NCBI GenBank assembly: GCA_904066235.2
Contig: CAJFCV020000002.1
Span: 930,001 to 994,000, forward strand
DNA length: 64,000 nt
Reading direction: 5' to 3'
Source of the DNA: Bursaphelenchus xylophilus
Lineage: Eukaryota > Nematoda > Chromadorea > Rhabditida > Aphelenchoididae
This document shows, piece by piece, positions 22,107-31,097 of the stretch (its first letter is position 1; each line of letters opens with the position of its first letter). A program made the position numbers and the translations under genes. The notes under the pieces were generated by a model. The model was not told the DNA's origin. It did no database searches and was given only the letters and a program-made list of their open reading frames with translations.

Positions 22107-25100
22107 ATGATCCCGATCTCCAGCGTGTTCTCCCATCTTCCATGTGCAGATGGCTTTGAATGCCGAAGGCCATATTGCAGATACAATCACACGGGTAAAT
22201 AACATTTTTATTGTTGAATTTTTAGGAAAAATAAATAAAATGAGGTCAAGTTAGACTCACAAGTGAATAATCTTTCTTATTCGATGAGAAGCATCTTTTG
22301 GAATCTGAAATTCAGTAGTTTTTGAGAAAATTTTGAGTTTCTTCTCATGAACAGTACAATTTTTTAGCGATCAACACTCCTCGAAGTCCCGAACGTTCCG
22401 CAACTGATCTCGTCAAAGAAGGACTCATTCCACAGAAGAAAACGACTGAAATCCCGTCAGGTCCAGTTGTAATTCAACAGGAAACTTATGATGAATACTC
22501 ATATCAAGGTTATTATGCTCAAGATGAGGATGAAGATGAGCCATTTGCGCCGGCGGAGCCCATGTACAATCCCTACGATCCGTTGGGAAAGAAAGCTGAG
22601 AGTCAGAAGAAAACGAAGGAACCGGTAAAGGTAAGGATTTTTATTATTTTTTTTTGGAACATAGGTAAAATGGGCCTATTTTTGATGAAACTGATTGGTA
22701 ATTTGGCGGTTTCTAGGCCAAAGCTGTCGAGTTCAGTATGATGGACAAACCAGCACTTCCAGTTGACCTCGGCGAGGACGATATTCTACTTAATTTGAAT
22801 CCAGAAGCCAAGAAAGAAAAGGAGGTGGTCAAGACGAAGGTGCCGAAGAAACCTGAGCCTCCTCGACCAATAAAACTCTCCGAACTGCATACGAAACGAA
22901 GAAACAGCAAAGAATTGATGAAAGAAGAACAAGAAGATGAGGTTTCGATCAAGAAACGGAAGCTAACTCAAGAACATTTGGAAGAATTGGAGAAAAAGGC
23001 CAAACTTTTCGACATGTACATGAAGAATCTTCATAAAGCGGCGGATATTGATGCCCAAATCAAGGAAATCGAAGGGCGAAGGGTAAGAAATTTTGCGTTA
23101 TTCATGAGATTTTGCTTTTAGAATCAAATGAAACATGATCCAAGTTTTGTGGATTCGCTCTTTGAAGCGGAGGTAAGTTGGTTTTGTCCGTGGCCGGATT
23201 TTTTTTTCAATTTTTAGCCATCAAAGCCAATGGTCGAAGAGAAACCCACGACTTCGTCGGCAATTACGACTCCAATTCTGACTGCGAACTCGATGGGAAA
23301 ACGGATAGTAAATGGGAAGATCACAGCGAAAAATCAGATGCTAAATCGACTAGAATCAGCGCAAAAAGCAAATCTGGCAAAGAAAAATGAACCCATCAAC
23401 ATTAGTCTAAAATTAGCGGCCGAAAAAAGAGCTGTTGGAGGGACGAAAACAGCGCCAAGTATGATAAATAAAGTCGCAAAACAATGGGCGACGGGTAATG
23501 GAAGTAATAGAACGGCCAGCTCTACAGTCAGCAAAGGAGAAACAAGAACAGCGCATTCTGGAAATGTAAGGTCTAGTGTACAGTGGGGGACCTGATCCAG
23601 TGGCAAAAAACGTGCCATTTTGCATCCGGGAAGTATCAAAAATGTGGTAAAATGCCTCCCTCTCCAAATGAAAAAAAACTTTGTTTTGAAGGGCCCTCAC
23701 AAAAAGAGCGGGTGCGCTTTTGAAATCCTAGTTTTTTTCACTTGAAGATGGAGGTATTTTGCCACATTTTTTGATACTTCCCGGATGCAAAATGATATGT
23801 TTTTTTGGTCACATCAGTACTAGACAGCTTGAATATCCTACTGTGAAATTAATGCATACCTTAGCAACCCATGGTTTCTTAGACAGAGAACCTACAGTGG
23901 GGGACCTGATCCAGTGGCAAAAAAACGTGCCATTTTGGATCCAGGAAGTATCCAAAAATGTGGCAAAGTACCTCTCTCTCCAAGTGAAAAAAAACTCCGA
24001 TTTCAGCCACCCTTTTTTGAGGGAAACAGCGCGCCCTTCAAAAAGGAGCTTTTCACTTGGAGAGGAAGGTATTTTGCCACATTTTTTGATACTTCCTGGA
24101 TGCAAAATGGTACATTTTTTGCCACTGCATCAGGTCCCCCACTGTAATAAAAAATTGTCGAATTTTTATATTTTTTTTAGTTGATTACGATGTCTTCTAA
24201 TGAGCTATGCTTTTAGAATGCCACGCTCTTGCCTCTGGACATGCATTCGTCCAAAATTCCGGTCGCTTTCCGAACCAAGTACCTGAAAATGTTGTACAAT
24301 GAGTTTTGCAAACATGATCTTCTACCCGGCCAATGCATTCAAATGTCGCAACGGGAAGAGAAGGCGATTCTGGACAAAAGCTCCACTCAAAGCGGATATA
24401 CTTCGCTGATGGTCGGCGTGGTCCGCGTGATCAGATCGGGCGGTTTTAAGTTGGACCAAACGAATGAAATGAAAACTTCGGTGACGGAGATCCGGTCGCA
24501 ACACACGAAGAAACGAGTGGATGAGGAAAAATTCTACAGGATTTTGAAGGTAAAAATTGTTGTTTGAGGGAATTGGAAGGGTTTTTGGAAATTTCGGATA
24601 TTACTTTAGGCAAAATTGAGGTCAGAAAGGTGAAAAAAGAAAAATATTCTTTTTAAATTCGATGTATATTTAGTTTTTAGACTTTTTAAGAGGAAAGGGA
24701 ACATAAATTAGAGGATTTGAAGTGGTTTGAGTTACTTTTTGATATTATTTTAGGTAATAATGAGATTAAAAGTTTGAAAAAATGAAAATTTGTTAGTTCA
24801 AAATGATGATTTTTTTGTTTGAAAGAGTATGAAGAGTAGAGAAATTAGTTTATTGTTAATTTTCAGGAGAAATATTTGATGACGGATCAGCTTCTAAAGG
24901 ATAATGGATATCCATTAGTCGTCAAGGTAAATGGCAAGCCAACAGTCGAAATAAAAAGTGCTGATGAGAAGAAAGTGATGTTCATTGAAGACACTGAGCT
25001 CAAGAGGACTTGCTGTAGATGTGGCGCTGAATACGGGTTGAAAAAGGACGGAAGTTTTGTCAAACAAGAAGACTGCGTCTTCCATTGGAAAAGGGCCTAT

Positions 25101-27076
25101 AAACGGAGAAGTGAGTCGAATTTTGAGGCATATTTGGGTTGAGTATCGATTCTAAAATTCTACTACTTGCTATCCAATAAAAATTAGCTCCAATTAAAAA
25201 AAACTTTCATCAAGAAATTACCTTATTTTGGTCATCTGTCAACAACAAAAAGACGGAACTGGGACGATTGGGGAAACCGAAGAGTATTATTTTTCTTCGA
25301 TGCAAATGTCGAAATTAGGATAATCGAGGGTGCTGATTTCGAAAATGACATTAATTTTTTTGATTGTCACTTTTTTCCTTAAATATAGTACTGTAAAGTA
25401 GTACTTTTTAAATTTTTTTCATAAATCCTCGATTTAGGAGTTTTCGATGATGCTGATATACCTCGTATTACGTAGTATCAGATAGTACTATATAGTACTG
25501 GAGGAAAAGTTAACATGATGATTTTCGAAATCAGAACCATCGAAAACCCCTAAATCGAGTGTTTATGAAAAAAATTTTAAAATTACTACTTTACAGTACT
25601 ACAGTGAGGGACCTGATCCAATGGCAAAAAACGTCTCATTTTGCATCCCTGAAGGGACCAAAACGTCTCCAAACCCTTCCCTTCTCTAAGCTAAAAACTC
25701 CGCTTTGAAAAGCGCGCCCTTTCCTTCATTAAGAGAGCGCTAGCTCCCACTGCTTCCAACAATATTAGCAATCAAAAATCGCGCGCTTTTTTCTTTTCTT
25801 GCATTCTCATTCTCCGGGAAAAAACAATAAAATTCGGCAAATACAGAAGGCCAAAAGAAAGAGAGAAGCGCAAAAGGGCGCGCTTTTCAAAGCGGAGTTT
25901 TTTAGCTTAGAGAAGGGAAGGGTTTGGAGACGTTTTGGTCCCTTCAGGGATGCAAAATGAGACGTTTTTTGCCATTGGATCAGGTCCCTCACTGTACTAT
26001 AAGGAAAAAAATAACATTCAAAAAATGAATGTCATTTTCGAAATCAACACCCTCGATTATCCTAATTTCGACATTGGCGTCGAAGAAAAATAATACTGTT
26101 CGGTTTCCCCAATCGTACTTTTCCCCAATCGTCCCAGTTCCGTCTTTTTGTTGTTGACAGATAACTAAAATAAGGTGATTTCTTGATGAAAGTTTTTTTA
26201 ATTGGAGCTGAATTTTTATTGGATAGCAAGTAGTAGAATTTTAGAATCAATCGGTGTTTATTTTTTAATTTTTAGTTTGTAAAATACGGGGCTTCAGCAT
26301 ATGATTTGTATTTTTAGTCAATAAGACTTTGGAATCTCGCTACGCCTGTTGCGACGGAGAATTGACCGTCAAAGGATGCGCCATTCAGAGTGTTCATGTG
26401 CACGAAACGATGAGAAAAAGCGTCCTCCAACAGTTTTGCAGGACTCCGCCACCGATCGACAAGAACGACAGAAGGTCGAACAAGGTCTACGCAATGGATT
26501 GCGAGATGGTCTTTACCACCTGGGGAATGTCGGTGGCTAGAGTTTCAGTGGTCGATGTGAATGATGAAGAAGTCCTTGATATAATCATCAAGCCGAAGGA
26601 CAAGGTACTGGATTGCAATACCAAGTTTTCGGGATTGACGGAAGAGATGCTGGAGAAAGCGGAGTACGATTTGGATAAGGTGGGAAATTGAAATTTTGAT
26701 TGTTTTTGGCTAGTATAATATAATAATTTTTTGTCCATTTTTTAAATTTTGGTGGTTTTATTACTAAATTATGCAATTTCAGGCCCGCAAAAAGCTTTTT
26801 GAGTTGATAAACTCCGAAACAATTTTGATTGGACACAGTTTGGAATCGGATTTGCGTGCCCTGAGGTTGGTCCACCGCAAAGTGGTCGATACGGCCATAG
26901 TTTTCCCCCATCGCCTCGGCCCCCCATTCAAACGAGCTCTCCGCACCCTGGCCTCGGAATATCTGCAGAAAATTATCCAAGAAGACACATCAGGGCATTG
27001 CTCAAAAGAAGATTCTTCAGCTTGTATTCAACTGATGCTCCATAAAGTTCGATCAGAACCTGGATCCAATCTCTGA
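22107..27076 (+). CDS. REXO1-family DEDDh 3'-5' exonuclease (long paralogue)
   Basis: Nine exons on plus: 22107-22194, 22368-22630, 22717-23082, 23122-23172, 23218-23565, 24217-24549, 24867-25110, 26318-26679 and 26783-27076. They total 2349 nt, 782 aa plus stop, all phases agreeing. The N-terminus has a CCCH finger (PCADGFECRRPYCRYNH) like that of human REXO1. About residues 30-430 are acidic, Lys-rich and low-complexity. A Cys/His module RTCCRCGAEYG...DCVFHW and YACCDGELTVKGC precede the exonuclease. The catalytic set is YAMDCEMVFT (D, E), GHSLESDLRAL (D) and HCSKEDSSA (H, D), that is an intact DEDDh core. REXO1 relatives are nuclear RNA 3'-5' exonucleases; the substrate here is not known. 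Two M1 copies lie in intron 5 and a composite palindrome in intron 7. Confidence 0.92.
23581..23800. mobile_element. M1 hairpin element, right end cut, REXO1 intron 5
   Basis: Left end intact (TA, CAGTGGGGGACCTGATCC), starting 15 nt after the donor of exon 5. The right arm stops after GCAAAATGATATGTTTTTTTGG, so the terminus is missing. Confidence 0.8.
23895..24144. mobile_element. M1 hairpin element, intact, REXO1 intron 5
   Basis: CAGTGGGGGACCTGATCC and GGTCCCCCACTG between TA dinucleotides. The sequence following its right end (24,145-24,257) is duplicated next to another M1 copy at 36.2 kb. Confidence 0.88.
25143..26280. repeat. Composite palindrome centred on an M1b hairpin, REXO1 intron 7
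   Basis: Outer arms about 25,143-25,600 and 25,996-26,262 match in reverse complement (TTCTACTACTTGCTATCC against GGATAGCAAGTAGTAGAA, and AGTATTATTTTTCTTCG against CGAAGAAAAATAATACTG). The left arm carries a further inner inverted segment with AGTACTATATAGTACTGG. M1b sits between the arms. Confidence 0.85.
25602..25994. mobile_element. M1b hairpin element with enlarged centre
   Basis: Ends TACAGTGAGGGACCTGATCC and GGATCAGGTCCCTCACTGTA. At 393 bp it is longer than the other M1b copy because about 130 bp of unpaired sequence (AGCTCCCACTGCTTCCAACA onward) fills the loop. Confidence 0.85.
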
Positions 27077-27250
27077 AAAAGTCATCGAATTGAGTATATA
27101 GAATATCACAGAATATCATTTGATTGTATATCCGTGTTTATTCTGCATTTGTGATCTGAAAATATTGTAAAAATTGGTTTTTATTTTTGGTCTCTAATGG
27201 CGCCCATGGTTAATATCCATTTGGATATCCTAAGTCTAATTAATATCTAA

Positions 27251-27261
27251 TGCCTTTTCAG
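27251..27261 (+). promoter_or_regulatory. Probable trans-splice acceptor in the REXO1 pair
   Basis: TGCCTTTTCAG, 185 bp after the stop of the long REXO1-like gene and 9 nt before the ATG of the short one. Confidence 0.6.
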
Positions 27262-29980
27262 TCTTGTCAAATGTCTAATCAGATGTCTAATGAATCCACT
27301 GAACCGTCGAAGCAGGCTCAACAGCACAAAAGAGCTCTTGAATTTATGAAATCAGTGAATGAAGCCGAGTTTTATAATGAATTGAAGGTAGGTGACGGTT
27401 ATTTTTAGTCTTTCCCGCTGTGATTATTGTGTCTTACTGTCTGAAGTGCTGGTGAAGAATAGATTAATGAATTTAGTGCTTGAAAATAAAAGATTTTGTC
27501 AAAAATTTAGACAATTATATTGTTTTAGGGGGTTGATGGAGGTTATTGGGAAATTAAGGATTTTTCTAGCTGTTTATCAAAAGTGAGCCTTCGGATTGTA
27601 TTTTTGATTGATCTGGTGGGCTTCCAGGAGCTTCATTGTCTTGAAAATTCAGAAGATTTTTTGAGAAAAATGAGGTAATTTTCTTAATAATCCCTTGTTT
27701 CCAGGACAAATACGTTTTGTCTCAAAAACTCCTGGAACTGAATGGATTTCCGATGTCTAGGACCACCAAAAACGGATACCAAGGAGTGTATATTGCCACC
27801 GAACATGATCGGCGATTTGTTGCGCCTTCGGCAGAACTCAGAAATTGTCTTCGATGCCAAAAAGTTTTCAATGTCAAGGAGTATTCGATGGAGAACAAGG
27901 AAGATCATTGTGTTTATCATTGGGGAAAGAAACCAGCAAAGAGGGAACCGAAGGACAAAAAGAAATGTAAGAAGGAAAGCTACAGTGGAGGAGTTGGTCC
28001 AGTGGCAAAAAACGTTCCATTTTGCATCCGGGAAGTATCAAAAAATGTGGCAAAATACCTCCCTCTTCAAATGAAAAAAAACTCAGATTTCAAAAGCGCG
28101 CGCGTTCTTTTTGTGAAGAAAACGGCAAAAAATATATTATTTTGCATCCGGGAAGTATCAAAAAATGTGGCAAAATACCTCCCTTTCCAAGTGAAAAAAC
28201 TCCGATTTCAGCCGCTCTTTTTGTGAGGGAAAGCGCACCCTTCAAAACGAAGTTTTTTTTTTGTCACTTGGAGATGGAAGCATTTTGCCACATTTTTGAT
28301 ACTTCCCGGATGCAAAATGGCACGTTTTTGCCACTGGATCAAGTCCGCCATTGTAAGAAAGGAAGCTATTTGGAGGGGATGGAAAAGCGTTATGATGAAT
28401 TGTTCCAATTTGGAAGGTTTTCGTGGCGGGACCAAAAATTTTTGTGCCGAAAAAAAGCTAAAAATTTTTGAAGTTTTTGATATTGTAGACTCATTTTTTT
28501 GCCCTCAAAATAATTTCCCTTTCAGTAAATCCCCAGCCCTCCCCCTACGGAGACAAATACTTTTGTTGCGGACTCCCATATGAATCTGAAGGATGTTCGA
28601 GACTAAATTATCATGTTCATAATCAAATTCAACGTCAATCCCTCGTTTTCGAATTTAAAAGAACCCCCACTCCTCAAGGACCCACTGATGAGCGATCAAT
28701 GAAAGTTTACTCATTGGACTGTGAGATGGTTTACACAACTGGGGGATGTGAAATTGCCAGGGTGGTGATGGTCGACTGGAAAGGCGACTTGGTTTTTGAT
28801 CGTCTTTGCCGGCCGGAGAATGAAATCGTGGATCATAATACGCTGTTTTCCGGGATCACCAAGGAAATGATGGCTGGAGTGAAGATGAGTTTGTGTGATG
28901 TAGGTTGGGTTGTATTGTGCTTGATTTTTGAATGGAAAATTGGGAAAATAAGTGTCTAGAAGGGAAGAGTTGGTATTGTTGAGAGGTGGAGGGTTATAAA
29001 TAAGGGTTAAACGCCTGATTCAGCAATTCTGCATTGATTTTTTTTGGATTTCATCGATAATTTATATTAATTTAGACTCGAAACTGGGATCCGTAGATTT
29101 TTTTCAACACCTACTTAAAGTGACGGACCTGATCCAGTGACAAAAAAAACGTAACATTTTGCATCCGGGAAGTATCAAAAATGTGGCAAAATGCTTCCCT
29201 CTCCAAGTGAAAAAACTTCGATTTCAATTGCGCGCCTTTTCGATCATAAAAAGAGCGAGCGCGCTTTTGAAATCAGAGTCTTTTCAATTGGAGGGGGAGG
29301 TGTTTTGCTGCATTTCTGATACTTCCCGGACGCAAAATGGTACGTTTTTTGCCACTGGATCATGTCCGCCACTATAAGTAGATGTTGAAAAAATCTATGG
29401 ATCCAGTTTCGAGTCTAAATTAATATAAATTATCGATGAAATCCAAAAAAAATCAATGCAGAATTGCTGAATCAGGCGTTTAACCCTTATTTATAACCCT
29501 CCACCTCTCAACAATACCAACTCTTCCCTTCTAGGCACTCATTTTCCCAATATTCCATCCGAAAATCAAGTAGAATATAACCGAACCCAGTTTGGAATCT
29601 AAATTAATATAAATTATCGACAAAATCCGAAAAATTTCTCCTATTTCCACTTTTTTCCACCTCTAATTAGCCATGCTTTCCAGGTGAAGCGACTCATGTT
29701 CCGTTACGTCAATCAGAACACCATTTTGATTGGCCATAGTCTCGAATTTGATCTTCGCGCCCTAAAATTGGTCCATCATAACATTGTGGACACCTCCATG
29801 GTCTTCCATGTTTCTCATCGTCACTCAAAACATTCTCTGAAAGCCCTGTCCAAGATGTTTATGGGAATCCGGATCCAAGAAAATGGCCATTGCCCGGTCG
29901 AAGACTCCATGGCCGCGCTGCATTTGGTCTATGTGAAAGTTGATTTCGAGAGACGGAAGAGGTTGCAGAAGAAGGAATGA
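27262..29980 (+). CDS. REXO1-family DEDDh 3'-5' exonuclease (short paralogue)
   Basis: Exons on plus: coding 27271-27387, then 27705-27966, 28526-28899 and 29684-29980; 1050 nt, 349 aa plus stop. It keeps the C-terminal half of the REXO1 layout: a Cys/His module (LRCQKVFNV...DHCVYHWG), FCCGLPYESEGCSRLNYHVH, and the DEDDh core SLDCEMVYT, GHSLEFDLRAL, HCPVEDSMA, all intact. It lacks the CCCH finger and low-complexity region of its neighbour. The intron between MSLCD and VKRLM falls at the same place as the last intron of the long paralogue, consistent with tandem duplication. The ATG is 195 bp after the upstream stop and is preceded by TGCCTTTTCAG at 27261, typical of a downstream operon gene receiving a spliced leader. 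The catalytic lobe is interrupted by a palindrome-filled intron (28,900-29,683). Confidence 0.9.
27983..28353. mobile_element. M1 element with a duplicated arm, short REXO1 intron 2
   Basis: Outer ends CAGTGGAGGAGTTGGTCC and CAAGTCCGCCATTG beside TA. It contains two left arms in a row (GCATCCGGGAAGTATCAAA at about 28,023 and again at 28,146) and one right arm: either an M1 inserted in an M1 or an internal duplication. It starts 16 nt after the donor. Confidence 0.8.
28900..29640. repeat. Composite palindrome centred on an M1 hairpin, short REXO1 intron 3
   Basis: Arms about 28,905-29,117 and 29,375-29,580 are reverse complements (AAGGGTTAAACGCCTGATTC against GAATCAGGCGTTTAACCCTT). The left arm reaches the exon-intron boundary. 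A third, direct partial copy of the inner arm (TCTAAATTAATATAAATTATCG) follows at 29,600. Confidence 0.85.
29119..29372. mobile_element. M1 hairpin element at the centre of a palindrome
   Basis: Ends AAGTGACGGACCTGATCCAG and ATCATGTCCGCCACTATA. The outer arms start within a few nucleotides on each side. Confidence 0.82.
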
Positions 29981-30162
29981 GATTTTTGGTTTCTGTTTTT
30001 GTTAAGTTTGCATGATTTTAGAGAGGGTTTGAGGAAGTTTCCGGGTTGTTTAGGGTATTTTTTCATTCTGTTTTTTTGTTGTTGTTGTTGCTACTTTATC
30101 ATCTGTTTTTATGCGTTGGATGTTATTTATTTATTTTGTTTTTTGTTCTGTTTTGTAGCGAA

Positions 30163-30168
30163 AATAAA
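30163..30168 (+). terminator. Polyadenylation signal of short REXO1-like gene
   Basis: AATAAA, 183 nt after the stop codon, in a T-rich 3' region. Confidence 0.55.
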
Positions 30169-30310
30169 GTTTCTTCGTTTTTACGGTGAATATGATGCCG
30201 AGATATCGTTTAAAATCAGGTTTATATCACCGTCGTATTTTACACCGATTTTTTTGCGCTTTTAAATAGCCCTACGTGAAATTTTTGATGTTCTTCAAAT
30301 ATTGAGATAT

Positions 30311-30431
30311 CAGCCTGTCGGAAAAATAATGTGGATTTGTCGACCCTTGGCATCGCCCATGCAAGCTTTGCGAGGGCTAGCCGCAGCGAGAGATTTTTCA
30401 GCTAAAAATCCACATTATTTTCCCGTCAAAG
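30311..30431. mobile_element. M3 hairpin element
   Basis: CCTGTCGGAAAAATAATGTGG on the left pairs with CCACATTATTTTCCCGTC on the right. The centre (TTGGCATCGCCCATGC) differs from other M3 copies. Confidence 0.65.
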
Positions 30432-30439
30432 TGATGTAT

Positions 30440-30686
30440 ACAGCGACACAGATGTGATCCAGTGATAAAAAACGTGCCATTTTGCATCCGGGTAGTATAA
30501 AAAATGTGACAAAATGCCCCCTCTCCAACTAAAAAAAACTGTTTTGATGGTGCCTTTTCCCCCACAAAAAGAGCTTTTCAAATCGGAATCTTTTTCACTT
30601 GGAGAGGGAAGTATTTCGCTACATTTTTGAAACTTCCAGGATGCAAAATGGCACCTATTTTGCCACTGGATTAGATCCGCCACAGA
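30440..30686. mobile_element. M1 hairpin element, diverged
   Basis: Between the short REXO1-like and phosphatase-like genes. Ends CAGATGTGATCCAGTGATAA and TGGATTAGATCCGCCACAG; the arms have more mismatches than most copies. Confidence 0.75.
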
Positions 30687-30742
30687 TAGAGGCCGTCAAA
30701 ATTTTAGCTTTTGTTTTGTAGTCGCTGCCGAGTTATATAATA

Positions 30743-30986
30743 CAGTGACGGACCCGATCCAGTGGCAAAAAACGTACGATTTGGGAACCATCAAAAATGT
30801 GGCAAAATGCTTCCCTCCCCAAGTGAAAAAACTCAGGTTTCAAAAAGCGAGCCCTTCCTTTTTGTGAGGGAAGCCCTTCAAAACGGAGTTTTTTCACTTA
30901 GAGAAGGAAGCATTTTGCCACATTTTTGATACTTTCCGGACGCAAAATGGTAAGTTTTTTTTACCACTGAATCAGGTCCCCCACTG
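30743..30986. mobile_element. M1 hairpin element, intact
   Basis: TA, CAGTGACGGACCCGATCC on the left and CAGGTCCCCCACTG, TA on the right. Part of the left arm (GCATCCG) is lost, reading ACGATTTGGGAACCATC. Confidence 0.8.
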
Positions 30987-31097
30987 TAGAGTTACCCTTT
31001 GTCGAAAATGGCGGATAAAATGGGGATGGTCGGTCAGACGAATTTTGAATTCAAATGCGAATTTTGTAATCAATTTATTGAACACGAATAAGCGGTT

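Noticed and set aside
31006..31090. Small plus-strand frame MADKMGMVGQTNFEFK with two Cys pairs
   Set aside because: 27 codons, antisense to the 3' end of the phosphatase-like gene, with no splice sites or second motif.
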